Shown: piece by piece, positions 50,489 to 60,297 of the stretch
Layout of the letters: each line of letters starts with the position of its first letter
How positions within the stretch are numbered: position 1 is the first letter of the stretch
DNA from: Arthrobacter sp. 24S4-2
GTDB lineage: Bacteria; Actinomycetota; Actinomycetes; Actinomycetales; Micrococcaceae
Direction: 5' to 3'
NCBI RefSeq assembly: GCF_005280255.1
Contig: NZ_CP040018.1
Span: 2,976,001-3,040,000 of the forward strand
Length of the DNA: 64,000 nucleotides
Translations under genes and position numbers: made by a program
The notes under the pieces: generated by a model
What the model was told of the DNA's origin: nothing
The model's input: the letters and a program-made list of their open reading frames with translations, nothing else
Databases searched by the model: none

Positions 50489-53115
50489 GACGCGGCGGGC
50501 GCGGCCTGGGCCGTAAGGGCCTGGGCCCGCAGGGCACGGTGAAGGTGGCTCCGCTGCTCGATGATGATCCGGCGCAGCGCACCGGGGGCTTCGGGATGCC
50601 CGGAGAGCCAATGGTCTGCGCGGACCAGGACCGGGTGTTCTTCGGGCTGCCCGTCGCCGAGGTCCTGGCCGGCCGGGAAGAGGCCGCGGACGATCCGGCT
50701 GGCAATCTCGATGCTGCGCCCGGCCCAGACTCCCTTCAGGCACTCGAAGTACGGTTCCACGAAGGGGTCCAGCAGGCCGTCCGGTGCCGTGTTGAAGCCT
50801 GCGATCGTCGCGCTAAGCAGTTGGTTGGACAGCGTGGTCCCGTGGACCGCGGCATCCCACGCTGCTGCCTTGACGGCCGCGTCCGGCCGGGCGGCCAGTG
50901 CCGTGGCATGTCCGGCGCGGCCGGAAGCCGTGGTGTCCCGGGACAATTCGGCATCCAACTCACCGGCGCCGGCCTGGCCGTGCGCAGCGAGGGCGTGCCA
51001 CAGGCTCCACCGGAGTTCGGAATCTACGGCGAGGCCTTCCACCACTGTGGTGCCGTCCAGGATGCCCCGCACCGTATCCAGCTTCCCCGCGGCCTGCCTG
51101 CTGGTGGTGGCCAGTGCCCGCGCCCAGGCGAGCTGGTGGTCGGAGCCGGGTTCGGCCGCTTCCAGTTCCCCGGCAACCACTTCCAGGAAGGCGTCGCGGA
51201 CCGCACCCCGGTCCGCAGCCGGGACGTAGCGTTCGACGGCGGTGTCGGCGTTGCCCAGCACGTTCAGCAGGACGCCGATGCCCGTTTCGCCCGGCCCGAA
51301 ACTCTTTACAGCCGCAACGTAACGGGCTGCCGGAGCCACGCTGTCCCGGGCCGAATCCCAGAGCGCCGTCCAGCAGAGCGCCCGTGCCATCGGGTCCCGC
51401 AGGGCGCCGAGGGACGCCCGGACGGTTGCTTCGGAACGGGGATCCAGCCGCACCTTTGCGTAGCTGAGGTCGTCGTCGTTGATCAGGAGAAGCGCCGGCA
51501 CTGGTTTGCCCGCCAACTCCGGGACCACCGTGCGCTGGCCGGCCAAGTCCGTTTCAACGCTGTCCACCCGGACCAGCGCGCCGTGGGCGTCGAAATCGTA
51601 GAGTCCGATCCGCAGGCGGTGCGGCCGCAGTTCCTGGCGTCCCGTGGTGGGGTCCACTGCGTCCTGGACGACCGTCACGTCGCCGAGCACGCCGTCGTGC
51701 TCTTCAATGTCCGCAGTGACGGTGGAAATCCCCGACGTCTGCAGCCACTGGCTGGCCCACAGGGCCAGGTCACGGCCTGACGCTTCGCCCAGAGCCGCCA
51801 GAAGGTCGGCCAGGGTGGTGTTGCCGTACTCATGCTTCCGGAAGTACTTTCGGGAGCCGGCAATGAACGCCTCGAAACCGACGTACGCCACCAGTTGCTT
51901 GAGCACGGACGCGCCTTTGGCATAGGTGATGCCGTCGAAGTTCTGCTTGGCCGCCTCGAGGTCTGGAATGTCGGCCACGATCGGATGGGTGGTGGGCAGC
52001 TGGTCCTGCACGTAGGCCCACGCCTTGCGGTTGTTCGCGAAGTTCACCCAGGCGGTGTCCCAGTCCGTGGCACGGTCCACGCCGAGTGTGCCCATGTAGT
52101 CGGCAAAGGATTCCTTGAGCCAGAGATCGTCCCACCACTGCATGGTCACCAGGTCGCCGAACCACATGTGCGCCATCTCGTGCATCAGTGTGTTGGCGCG
52201 GGCCTGGTACTGGGAATCGGCGGCGCGGGAGGTGAAGACGTAGTTTTCGGTGAAGGTGACCAGCCCGGGGTTTTCCATGGCGCCGAGGTTGTATTCGGGC
52301 ACGAAGGCCTGGTCGTACTTGCCCCAGGGGTACGGATAGTCGAAGAGGTTGTTGAAGAACCCGAGCCCCTGCTTGGTCAGCTGGAAGAGGTTCGCGGTAT
52401 CGAATGACTCGGCCATGGATGCCCGGCAGTACAGCGCCAGCGGGACCTCCAGCCCGGTGCCGTCGTCGAGCATTCCGCTCCAGTGGTCCTCTGCTTTGAA
52501 GTAGGGCCCCGCCAGCACGGTGGTGATGTAAGTGGAAATCCGGCCTGTGGCTGCGAAGTCCCAGCGGCTCGTTGCAGGGTCGCTGGTCAGCTGGGTGCGG
52601 CCGGCTTCGGTCCCGTTTGAGGCGACCTGCCAGTCCGACGGCGCCATCACGTGGAACGTGAACTCTGCTTTGAGGTCGGGCTGCTCGAAGTTGGCGAACA
52701 CGCGGCGGGCATCGGCGGGCTCGTATTGCGTGTAGAGGTAGCACTGGCCGTCTGCAGGGTCGAAGAAGCGGTGCATGCCTTCGCCGGATGTGCTGTAGAG
52801 GGCCGTTCCGGCCACGGTTACCTGGTTTTCGGCCTGGAGGTTGTCCAGCCGGATCCGGGATCCGTCCACAACGTCCGCGGTTGAAAGGCTTCTTCCGTTG
52901 AGGAAAACGCTGTGCACGTCGCTGCTGATGAAGTCCAGGAAGGTGGTCGCGCCGGGTTCGCGCGCCGAGAAATTGATGACGCTGCGGCTCGTGTATCCGG
53001 TGACCGCCGGATCCGGCGCCTGGCGGACGTCGAGCGAGACGTCATAGCTGTGGGTGGTAATCAGGGCTGAGCGTTTTGCCGCTTCATCGCGTTGCAGGTT
53101 CTCATTCGACACCAA
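50485..53115 (-). CDS. pepN: Aminopeptidase N (M1 family)
   Basis: An 876-residue zinc aminopeptidase removing N-terminal residues from peptides. The substrate-binding GAMENPG is near residue 280, the zinc site HEMAH (LMHEMAHMWFGD) near 308, with the second Glu in KESFADYMG and the transition-state Tyr region in the long C-terminal helical domain. Full length matches actinobacterial PepN. No signal peptide, so cytoplasmic. It is monocistronic; the end of lplA overlaps its end by 4 bases. Confidence 0.95.
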   Translation of the reverse strand: MVSNENLQRDEAAKRSALITTHSYDVSLDVRQAPDPAVTGYTSRSVINFSAREPGATTFLDFISSDVHSVFLNGRSLSTADVVDGSRIRLDNLQAENQVTVAGTALYSTSGEGMHRFFDPADGQCYLYTQYEPADARRVFANFEQPDLKAEFTFHVMAPSDWQVASNGTEAGRTQLTSDPATSRWDFAATGRISTYITTVLAGPYFKAEDHWSGMLDDGTGLEVPLALYCRASMAESFDTANLFQLTKQGLGFFNNLFDYPYPWGKYDQAFVPEYNLGAMENPGLVTFTENYVFTSRAADSQYQARANTLMHEMAHMWFGDLVTMQWWDDLWLKESFADYMGTLGVDRATDWDTAWVNFANNRKAWAYVQDQLPTTHPIVADIPDLEAAKQNFDGITYAKGASVLKQLVAYVGFEAFIAGSRKYFRKHEYGNTTLADLLAALGEASGRDLALWASQWLQTSGISTVTADIEEHDGVLGDVTVVQDAVDPTTGRQELRPHRLRIGLYDFDAHGALVRVDSVETDLAGQRTVVPELAGKPVPALLLINDDDLSYAKVRLDPRSEATVRASLGALRDPMARALCWTALWDSARDSVAPAARYVAAVKSFGPGETGIGVLLNVLGNADTAVERYVPAADRGAVRDAFLEVVAGELEAAEPGSDHQLAWARALATTSRQAAGKLDTVRGILDGTTVVEGLAVDSELRWSLWHALAAHGQAGAGELDAELSRDTTASGRAGHATALAARPDAAVKAAAWDAAVHGTTLSNQLLSATIAGFNTAPDGLLDPFVEPYFECLKGVWAGRSIEIASRIVRGLFPAGQDLGDGQPEEHPVLVRADHWLSGHPEAPGALRRIIIEQRSHLHRALRAQALTAQAAPAAS

Positions 53116-53206
53116 GCTATTGAATCACGAGCCCCGCCCGCCATCGGCGCTCCGTCATTAGCGCGCCCCAGTCATTGGCGCCGGGACAGCCAACAGCGCC
53201 GGACGG

Positions 53207-54388
53207 TCAGTATGGCCGCACGATCAGCACGGCAGCTCCGAGGCCCAGCAGCGCGATCAGGAGCCACGCCGCGAGGGCCGCGAGCAGTGCCCTGGCTCCG
53301 GTATGGAGCAGCGTCTGCACCCGGACGGCTGAGCCCAGGCCGAAAAGGGCCATGCCCAGCAGCAGGTCCTGCGCGGCAGCGGCCGCCTCCGGCCAGCCCG
53401 GGGACAGCCAGCCCGTGGAGCGCAAACCCACCATGGCAACAAAGCCGATGACGAACAAGGGAACGATCGGCGGGAACCGGACTTCTGCGCCGTCGGATTC
53501 GGCTGCCGGGTCCGCAGGCACGCTTCTGGTGGCACCGTTTCCATTGGCGCCGTTTCCGCTGGCACCGTTTCCATTTGCTCCGTCGGGAACGGTCCCGTTC
53601 GGTCCGTTGCCGTTGCGCGCTTCCCGGCTGATGACGGTCCGCTGGTGCACCCCGGCGGCAGCCACCAGGGGAGCCAGCAGGATCACCCTGGTCAGTTTGA
53701 CGACGACGGCGATGGCCAGTGCGCCGGTCCCTGCGGTTTGCGCCGTTGCCACCACCTGGCCCACGTCGTGTACCGACGCGCCGGTCCAGGCGCCGAACTC
53801 CTCCGGCGTGAGCTGCAGCGGGTGCAGGAGGAGCGGCAGCACGCCGATCGCCAGCGTTCCGCACAGCGTGACAAGTGCAACCGGCAGGACGGTGTCCACG
53901 TGCCGGACCCGGCGCACCGCCGCCATGGCGCCAATGGCAGAGGCCCCGCAGATGGAAAACCCGGTGGCAATCAGGAGGGATGCCTCCCGCGGCAGCCGGA
54001 ACAGCCGTGAAATGCCGTACGTACCGGCGAAACTGGCCACGACCACGCCGGTAATGAGCAGGAGTGCCTGCCAGCCAAGCCCCAGGACGTCCATGACGCT
54101 GACTTTCAGGCCCAGGACCACAATGCCGGCCCTCATCAGGTGCTTTCCTGCGAAGTCGAGCCCGGTGCGCGCCCCGCCTGCAACCCACGTTCCTGTGCCA
54201 GGCAGGTTGGCGGCAAGGAGCCCCAGCACCACGGCGACGGTCATGGCAGGCAGGACCGGCACCATTGCGTGTACGGTAAAGGCCACCCCGACGGCGAAAA
54301 CGGCAGTGAGAAGTCCCGGCACGATGGGTGGGATCCGTGCGGAGATCCGCCCCAGGGGGCGGCGGGGAATCTGGGCAGTGGCACTCAC
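53207..54388 (-). CDS. YeiH-family putative sulfate exporter (UPF0324)
   Basis: A 393-residue membrane protein with about ten TM segments. PAMTVAVVLGLLAANLPGTG, GFSICGASAIGAMAAV and VHDVGQVVATAQTAG (residues in the conserved GASVHDVGQV) mark the family. A low-complexity cytoplasmic loop near residues 260-290 consists of repeats of Asn-Gly-Asn-Gly-Ala encoded by a 15-base unit. Transport of sulfate or a related anion is assumed from the family only. Confidence 0.88.
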   Translation of the reverse strand: MSATAQIPRRPLGRISARIPPIVPGLLTAVFAVGVAFTVHAMVPVLPAMTVAVVLGLLAANLPGTGTWVAGGARTGLDFAGKHLMRAGIVVLGLKVSVMDVLGLGWQALLLITGVVVASFAGTYGISRLFRLPREASLLIATGFSICGASAIGAMAAVRRVRHVDTVLPVALVTLCGTLAIGVLPLLLHPLQLTPEEFGAWTGASVHDVGQVVATAQTAGTGALAIAVVVKLTRVILLAPLVAAAGVHQRTVISREARNGNGPNGTVPDGANGNGASGNGANGNGATRSVPADPAAESDGAEVRFPPIVPLFVIGFVAMVGLRSTGWLSPGWPEAAAAAQDLLLGMALFGLGSAVRVQTLLHTGARALLAALAAWLLIALLGLGAAVLIVRPY

Positions 54389-54497
54389 CTACCTTGCCGG
54401 AAAAGTGCGGAAAAACACGAACCGGATGGGTTGGTCCAACACGCCACAGTGGGCACCAGTAATGAATTCGAAACAAAAAGGTGGTTGGCTATTGACC

Positions 54498-56054
54498 ATG
54501 TCTGACCTATTCCAGGATTACTCCGAGGCCGCCGGCCGCAGCGGTGCCTACGACGAGATGTTTGCCCCTGGCCAACAAGCCAGGAAGTCCTACGGGCAGG
54601 TCGCAGGGGCTCTCCGTGAGCTTTCCCTCGCTGACGTGACTGCCCGCGCCGATTCGATGGCGCGGACGTTCCTGGACCGCGGCGTCACCTTCGACTTCGC
54701 AGGGGAGGAACGGCCGTTCCCGCTGGACATCGTGCCCCGGGTGATTCCGGCCGATGAGTGGAGCGTCCTCGAAAGGGGAGTTGCGCAGCGTGTCCGTGCG
54801 CTGGAAGCCTTCCTCAATGACGTCTACGACAAGATGACCGTGGTTGCCGACGGCGTCATTCCGCGCCAGCTTGTCACCACGAGCGCCCACTTCCACCGCC
54901 AGGTGCACGGCTTTGAGCCGGCCGGCGGCGTCCGGGTCCACATCTCCGGGATCGACGTCGTCCGTGACGCGGCGGGAACCTTCCGGGTGCTGGAAGACAA
55001 CGTGCGGGTACCCTCCGGCGTCAGTTACGTCCTGGAAAACCGCCGCGCCATGGCCAAGGGCCTGCCCGAAGCCTTCGGCCAGCAACTGATCCGTCCGGTC
55101 GAAGAGTACCCGCGGCGGCTGCTGTCCGCGCTCCGCAAGACGGCACCCTCCGGCGTCGACGACCCCACAGTAGTGGTCCTTACCCCCGGCGTGTTCAACA
55201 GCGCCTACTTCGAGCACACCCTGCTGGCCGGCCTCATGGGCGTGGAACTGGTGGAGGGCCGCGACCTCATCTGCCGCGGCAACCGCGTGTACATGCGGAC
55301 CACCGCCGGCGAACAGCGCGTGGATGTCATCTACAAGCGGATCGACGACGACTTCCTCGATCCGTTGCAGTTCCGCGCCGACTCCATGCTTGGGTGCCCG
55401 GGCCTGGTGAACGCCGCCCGTGCCGGCGGCGTGACCATCGCCAACGCCGTGGGCAACGGCGTGGCTGACGACAAACTCGTATACAGCTACGTGCCCGACC
55501 TGATCCGCTACTACCTGCACGAAGAGCCAGTCATCGCCAACGTGGACACGTTCCGGTTGGAGGAAAAGGAAGCCCGCGAGCACGTCCTGGACAGGCTGGA
55601 TGAACTGGTGGTCAAACCGGTTGACGGTTCCGGCGGCAAGGGCCTGGTCATCGGGCCCGACGCGACCAAGGACGAACTCGAGGCCCTGCGCAAGCGCGTC
55701 ATCGCAGACCCCCGCGGCTGGATTGCCCAGCCGGTCCTGCAGCTGTCTACGGTTCCTACCCTCAGCGGTGATAAGTTTGGCCCTCGGCACGTTGACCTGC
55801 GTCCGTTTGCCGTCAACGACGGCGACGACGTCTGGGTGCTCCCCGGCGGACTGACCCGCGTGGCCCTCAAGGAGGGCTCGCTGATCGTCAATTCCAGCCA
55901 GGGCGGCGGGTCCAAGGACACCTGGGTGCTGTCTGACTCTCCCGAGGTTCCGGTGGAACTCCTGCCAAGGCCGTCCATCACCGTCCGCGAGCGGGTTTCG
56001 GTGTGGCCGGTCGAAAGCAACTGGCGCGACCGCCAGGCGGAGCAGCAGCAGTGA
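54498..56054 (+). CDS. Circularly permuted ATP-grasp type 2 protein
   Basis: A 518-residue protein of the cp-ATP-grasp type 2 family. DVVRDAAGTFRVLEDNVRVP with SGVSYVLENR, then KPVDGSGGKGLVIGP (glycine loop) and LRPFAVNDGDDVWVLPGGLT are the key blocks. ATP-grasp enzymes join a carboxylate to an amine or peptide. It forms a unit with the alpha-E and transglutaminase genes that follow; such trios are predicted to make or remove peptide tags. The start is the ATG of MSDLFQDYSEA. Confidence 0.9.
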   Translation: MSDLFQDYSEAAGRSGAYDEMFAPGQQARKSYGQVAGALRELSLADVTARADSMARTFLDRGVTFDFAGEERPFPLDIVPRVIPADEWSVLERGVAQRVRALEAFLNDVYDKMTVVADGVIPRQLVTTSAHFHRQVHGFEPAGGVRVHISGIDVVRDAAGTFRVLEDNVRVPSGVSYVLENRRAMAKGLPEAFGQQLIRPVEEYPRRLLSALRKTAPSGVDDPTVVVLTPGVFNSAYFEHTLLAGLMGVELVEGRDLICRGNRVYMRTTAGEQRVDVIYKRIDDDFLDPLQFRADSMLGCPGLVNAARAGGVTIANAVGNGVADDKLVYSYVPDLIRYYLHEEPVIANVDTFRLEEKEAREHVLDRLDELVVKPVDGSGGKGLVIGPDATKDELEALRKRVIADPRGWIAQPVLQLSTVPTLSGDKFGPRHVDLRPFAVNDGDDVWVLPGGLTRVALKEGSLIVNSSQGGGSKDTWVLSDSPEVPVELLPRPSITVRERVSVWPVESNWRDRQAEQQQ

Positions 56055-56135
56055 GCCGACGCCCGCCGGTGCAGCCCGCATCAGTTTGCCTATCTTTGTT
56101 CATGCAGATTCCGGACCCGCAGGAGGTAGCCGTAA

Positions 56136-57062
56136 ATGCTTAGCCGTATTGCCGAGTCCCTATTCTGGATCGGCCGCTATGTGGAGCGGGCGGATGGCAC
56201 CGCCCGCATCCTGGACGTCCACCTTGAGCGGCTCAACCACCTGCCCACGGAGGAACGGGACAACGTGGCCCGGGAACTCCTGGCTGTCATGGGAGCCCGG
56301 CCCGAGAGTGACGAGTTCGGCCTCGAGGAGCTGCTGCACGCCCTCGCCTACGACAAACAGAGCGCCACGTCGATCGCCGGTTCGCTCGGTGCTGCCCGGG
56401 AGAACGCCCGCCGTGCCCGCGAAACGGTTTCCTCCGGGCTCTGGGAGAGCCTGAACACCACGTACTACGGCCTGAACCAGCACCGCAAGGACGTGGTGGG
56501 CACCTACCGGTTCTGCCACTGGGTGCTGGAACGCACGGCCATGGTAAGCGGGCTGGCGGACACCACAGTCAGCCACGACGACAGCTGGCTGTTCCTCGCC
56601 CTGGGCCGCTCCCTGGAGCGTGCCGATATGACGGCCCGCATGCTATCGACCCGCGATGTGCTCTCCGCGGGCATGTCGTGGGTGAACATGCTCCGTTGCG
56701 CCGGCGCCTACGAATCGTTCCTTCGGACCCGCCGGGCGGCCTTCGGCGACCAGCATGCCGCCGAATTCCTGCTGCTGGACCGGCTGTTCCCGCGCTCCAT
56801 CGTCTACGCCCTGCGGGATGCGGACGAGTGCCTGGCGAAGCTTGACCCGTCCGCGCAGCGCGTCGGGTTCATCAACGACGCACGCCGGATTGTGGGCCAG
56901 GCCCGCACTTTCCTGGAGTTCCACCGCACGGACGACCTCATGTCCGAACTGCCGGAGCACATGGAGCGGGTCCAGAAGGCCGTGTCGCAGGCTTCCGACG
57001 CAATTTCCCGTAAGTACTTCAATCAGGCGGACGAACTGGCCTGGGTGGGAGAAGTTTCATGA
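56136..57062 (+). CDS. Alpha-E domain protein
   Basis: A 308-residue all-helical protein starting MLSRIAESLFWIGRYVERAD, the alpha-E domain signature, with SWLFLALGRSLERADMTARM and RTDDLMSELPEHMERVQKA later. It has no catalytic motif of its own and is always found with cp-ATP-grasp genes, probably as scaffold or substrate carrier. Its stop overlaps the transglutaminase start by 4 bases (ATGA), so it is translated with it. Confidence 0.88.
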   Translation: MLSRIAESLFWIGRYVERADGTARILDVHLERLNHLPTEERDNVARELLAVMGARPESDEFGLEELLHALAYDKQSATSIAGSLGAARENARRARETVSSGLWESLNTTYYGLNQHRKDVVGTYRFCHWVLERTAMVSGLADTTVSHDDSWLFLALGRSLERADMTARMLSTRDVLSAGMSWVNMLRCAGAYESFLRTRRAAFGDQHAAEFLLLDRLFPRSIVYALRDADECLAKLDPSAQRVGFINDARRIVGQARTFLEFHRTDDLMSELPEHMERVQKAVSQASDAISRKYFNQADELAWVGEVS

Positions 57063-57910
57063 CCCGGCTGAGCATCATCCACAAGACCGGCTACAAGTAC
57101 AACAAGCGCGTCACGCTCTCGTACAACGAAGCCCGCATGACGCCGCTGACGGATCCGCAGCAGGTGGTGCTGGAATCGTCCATGAAGGTTGCGCCGTCGC
57201 AGGCCGCCGTCAGCAGCTACCGCGACTACTGGGGTACGCGTGTTACCGCCTTCGACATGCAGATGCCGCACGAGTACCTTGAGGTAGTCGCCACCACCAC
57301 GGTCGAAGTCCACCGCGCTGAGCGCGTCCCCGCCGAGGGCGACATCGTCTCCTGGGACGTGCTGCAGGCGTCCGAGACGCTCAACCAGTTCAGCGACTGG
57401 ATCCCGCAGTCCCGCCTGAGTGGTCCGGGAGACGAAGTCCTCGGCATCATTCCGGGGATCGTCGAAGGCAGGGACCCGCACGCGGCCGCCATGGCCATCT
57501 TTGAATGGATGCGCGGGGAAATGACGTACATGAAGGGTTCCACCGGCGTCACCACCAACGCCGCCCAAGCCTGGGGCCAGCGGCAGGGCGTCTGCCAGGA
57601 CCTGGCCCATCTCGCCGTCGGCTCGCTGCGCAGCTGCGGTATCCCCGCCCGGTACGTCTCCGGCTACCTCCACCCGCGTTCGACGGCGGACATCGGCGAG
57701 ACGGTGGCCGGCCAGTCCCACGCGTGGCTCGAATGGTGGGACGGCGAATGGCGCAGCTGGGACCCCACCAACCACAAACCGGCTGGAGACTTCCACGTCA
57801 CCGTGGCACGCGGCCGTGACTACCGGGACGTGCCGCCGCTCAAGGGCATCCTGTCCGGCGGCGGAGGTTCTGCACTGAACGTGAGCGTCGAAATCACGCG
57901 CCTGGCGTAG
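57059..57910 (+). CDS. Transglutaminase-like peptidase (bacterial N-terminal domain)
   Basis: A 283-residue papain-fold protein. The bacterial transglutaminase N-domain (residues 1 to about 90, RLSIIHKTGYKYNKRVTLSY) precedes the core with the catalytic triad: Cys in GQRQGVCQDLAHLAVGSLRS near 178, His in SHAWLEWWDGEW near 221, Asp in WDPTNHKPAGDFH near 235. In this setting it likely cleaves or transfers peptide bonds on a ligated tag. No signal peptide is seen. Last gene of the trio. Confidence 0.9.
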   Translation: MTRLSIIHKTGYKYNKRVTLSYNEARMTPLTDPQQVVLESSMKVAPSQAAVSSYRDYWGTRVTAFDMQMPHEYLEVVATTTVEVHRAERVPAEGDIVSWDVLQASETLNQFSDWIPQSRLSGPGDEVLGIIPGIVEGRDPHAAAMAIFEWMRGEMTYMKGSTGVTTNAAQAWGQRQGVCQDLAHLAVGSLRSCGIPARYVSGYLHPRSTADIGETVAGQSHAWLEWWDGEWRSWDPTNHKPAGDFHVTVARGRDYRDVPPLKGILSGGGGSALNVSVEITRLA

Positions 57911-57942
57911 CGTCCCCTGTTGGCCGGGCTACTCGTCCCGGA

Positions 57943-58428
57943 CTACTCGTTGCCTGACTTCGGGGCGTCATCAAGGGGCGTCCACCAGGTCAGCGGGGGA
58001 GTGACCTTGAAGCGCCGCCCCGTGACGGTGTCCGGCGTGATGCGGACAAAGTGCTCCTTTGTGCCGGCCTGCCAGGGGAACAGCAGCAGCCCAACCGTGT
58101 CCAGGACCTCCTGCGGGTTCCTGACCGGGGCGGCCTGGCCCTTGACCACCACGCTCCAGGCGATCCCGGTATCTGCGTCCACCCCGTCGGCCTCCAGGGC
58201 TACGGGCGTGTCACCGGTGGCTGCCTGCAGCTTGGTGCCGTCTGCCGTACGGAAGACGAGTGTGCCGTGGTCCACCTTGTAGTTGATGGGGAAGATGTCC
58301 GGGTGGTCTTCCACCCAGACCGCGAGCCGCCCCACTGAGACGGTTCTTAGCAAGTGCCAGCATTCGTGGTTGTCGAGGTGCTCGACCTCGTTCGGCCTGC
58401 CGGCCTCCGGTTTCCGATCGGTGCTCAT
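57943..58428 (-). CDS. Pyridoxamine 5'-phosphate oxidase-like flavin protein
   Basis: A 161-residue split-barrel FMN/F420-binding protein. LLRTVSVGRLAVWVEDHPDI, INYKVDHGTLVFRTADGTKL and VVVKGQAAPVRNPQEV are the family pattern (PNPOx-like, DUF385/FDOR type). It diverges from the histidine kinase gene, and the shared gap carries a TAGGGC box. The second paralogue lies 4 kb away at the other end of the same cluster. Exact reaction unknown; such proteins belong to hypoxia regulons in mycobacteria. Confidence 0.85.
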   Translation of the reverse strand: MSTDRKPEAGRPNEVEHLDNHECWHLLRTVSVGRLAVWVEDHPDIFPINYKVDHGTLVFRTADGTKLQAATGDTPVALEADGVDADTGIAWSVVVKGQAAPVRNPQEVLDTVGLLLFPWQAGTKEHFVRITPDTVTGRRFKVTPPLTWWTPLDDAPKSGNE

Positions 58429-58461
58429 GAGCCCGAGCCTACCGCAGAAGTGCTGGCAGCG

Positions 58462-58476
58462 TAGGGCATAACGGCC
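58462..58476. promoter_or_regulatory. DosR-like box in the PNPOx/kinase divergent promoter
   Basis: TAGGGCATAACGGCC lies 34 bases upstream of the PNPOx start and about 100 bases upstream of the kinase start. It matches the box before the second PNPOx gene at 11 of 15 positions. Mycobacterial DosR boxes are GGG-rich imperfect palindromes. Confidence 0.5.
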
Positions 58477-58578
58477 TGATGCCGCCCGCTGTCCGGAAGC
58501 GCCACACACGGAAGAAGGCGTTAACGATATTCTGGCCTCACGCCGCCGGATTCGACGGCCCCCGTCAGGAGTTGGGTT

Positions 58579-60285
58579 GTGGACATGCATGCCAATGGCG
58601 ACAGTTCCGAACGCTACACAGCAGCAAGTAGCCTTCGGATTGAGGACCTGCTTAAGGATTTCGTATCCAGGGCCGGCGAACTCCTCCAGTTCCAGGAACG
58701 GATGGGCGGCCTCTTGGAAGCCGTTGTCGCCGTTGCCGAAGACCTGAGCCTGGACGCCGTCCTCGAGCGCGTTGTCCAATCGGCCTGCCAGCTGCTGCGT
58801 GCCCGCTACGGGGCGCTGGGCGTGATTGGCGATGACCGCGCCCTCAGCCACTTCATCACCGTAGGGATCGACGGCGAACTGGCCCAGCGAATCGGTCCCC
58901 TGCCCACCGGACACGGCGTCCTTGGTTTGCTGATCTCCGACCCCAGGCCTTTGCGGCTTCATGACCTGCGCCGCCACCCTGAGGCCTATGGCTTCCCGAA
59001 GCACCATCCGCCCATGCAGTCATTCCTCGGTGTTCCGGTGCGGGTGCGCGATGTCGTGTTCGGCAACCTCTACCTGACGGAAAAGGAGGGTGGCGGCGAT
59101 TTCACGGTTGAGGATGAAGAGCTGGCTATTGCCCTGGCGGCGGCTGCCGGCGTGGCCATTGAGAACGCCCGTCTGTATGACGACGCCCGACGCCGCGCGC
59201 AGTGGCTGGAAGCCTGCATGGATGTCTCCGGGCTGATGCTGGGAAGCGATCCTTTATCGTCGTCGAAAGGCCTTGACTCGATTGCCGGCAGGGCACTGCG
59301 GGAATCCGGGTCCCGGCTGGCCCTGGTCGTGGCGCCGTCTTCGGGCGGGGTGGGCTACGTGGTGGCCGGAGCCAACGGAGAGGATGCGGAGCTTTTCTCC
59401 GGCCTTCCGCTGTCCCTGGATTCGGATGCACTGAAGGGAGTCCTTGGCGGTGGCGAACCGCTCCTCGTGGACAAAGCCGCCGCCGTGCTGGGAATCCTCG
59501 AGGGAACAGCGACGGGCGCGCTCCTTGCCGTGGCACTCAGCACCCAGGGAGCCCATCACGGACTGCTCCTCCTGGTCCGGGGCCCCGGCGCCGGCACTTT
59601 CAGCCGCACCGACGTGGAGATGGGGGCCGTGTTTGGATCGCATGTGGCCTTGGCGCTGGAACTTGCCCGGGTCCATCGCTTGCGGGAGGAACTGCTGGTT
59701 TTCACGGACCGGGACCGCATTGCCCGCGACCTTCACGACCTGGTGATCCAGCGGCTCTTCGCCGCCGGCCTTAGCGTTCAGAGCCTGAACCGCTTCACGA
59801 AGGAAGATCTCGCCCTGGAGCGGATCGGGGCCATCACCGGGGAACTGGACGAGGCGATCCGCAGCCTGCGGGACACCATCTACTCGCTCAAGACCGGCAA
59901 CGGCGATACCGAGTTGCTCAGCGGCCGGCTGCGGCGGGTTACCCGCAGCGCGGCCAAGACAATGGCGTTCACGCCCGGGCTGAACCTGGAAGGACCGGTG
60001 GACTCCGTCCGGCCGGAGAAAGCCAACCATGTTGTGGCCGTGGTTTCCGAGGGCCTGAGCAACGCCATACGGCACTCGGGGGCAGATTCCATCGACGTGT
60101 CCGTCTCGGCGCTGAAGGGCAAAGTGACCGTCCTGGTGAAGGACAACGGCCACGGCCTCAGGGGTTCGCCGAAGCGAAACGGCCTGAACAACATGCAGGA
60201 GCGCGCCAGGATACTGGAAGGCACCTGCACCATCACCAGCGCTCCCGACGCCGGAACCAGCCTCGAGTGGTCAGTGCCGCTTTAG
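58579..60285 (+). CDS. DosS/DevS-like GAF sensor histidine kinase
   Basis: A 568-residue cytoplasmic sensor with two GAF domains. GAF1 (residues about 50-205) has GALGVIGDDRALSHFITVGI, PLPTGHGVLGLLISDPRPLR and SFLGVPVRVRDVVFGNLYLT, the DosS signature whose conserved His binds heme. The HisKA_3 box RDRIARDLHDLVIQRLFAAG has the phospho-His near 387, and the HATPase motifs follow (EGLSNAIRHSGA, VKDNGHGL). It should sense oxygen, NO or redox state and phosphorylate the regulator encoded 12 bases away, convergently. Confidence 0.9.
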   Translation: MDMHANGDSSERYTAASSLRIEDLLKDFVSRAGELLQFQERMGGLLEAVVAVAEDLSLDAVLERVVQSACQLLRARYGALGVIGDDRALSHFITVGIDGELAQRIGPLPTGHGVLGLLISDPRPLRLHDLRRHPEAYGFPKHHPPMQSFLGVPVRVRDVVFGNLYLTEKEGGGDFTVEDEELAIALAAAAGVAIENARLYDDARRRAQWLEACMDVSGLMLGSDPLSSSKGLDSIAGRALRESGSRLALVVAPSSGGVGYVVAGANGEDAELFSGLPLSLDSDALKGVLGGGEPLLVDKAAAVLGILEGTATGALLAVALSTQGAHHGLLLLVRGPGAGTFSRTDVEMGAVFGSHVALALELARVHRLREELLVFTDRDRIARDLHDLVIQRLFAAGLSVQSLNRFTKEDLALERIGAITGELDEAIRSLRDTIYSLKTGNGDTELLSGRLRRVTRSAAKTMAFTPGLNLEGPVDSVRPEKANHVVAVVSEGLSNAIRHSGADSIDVSVSALKGKVTVLVKDNGHGLRGSPKRNGLNNMQERARILEGTCTITSAPDAGTSLEWSVPL

Positions 60286-60297
60286 TTCGAGGTTACT

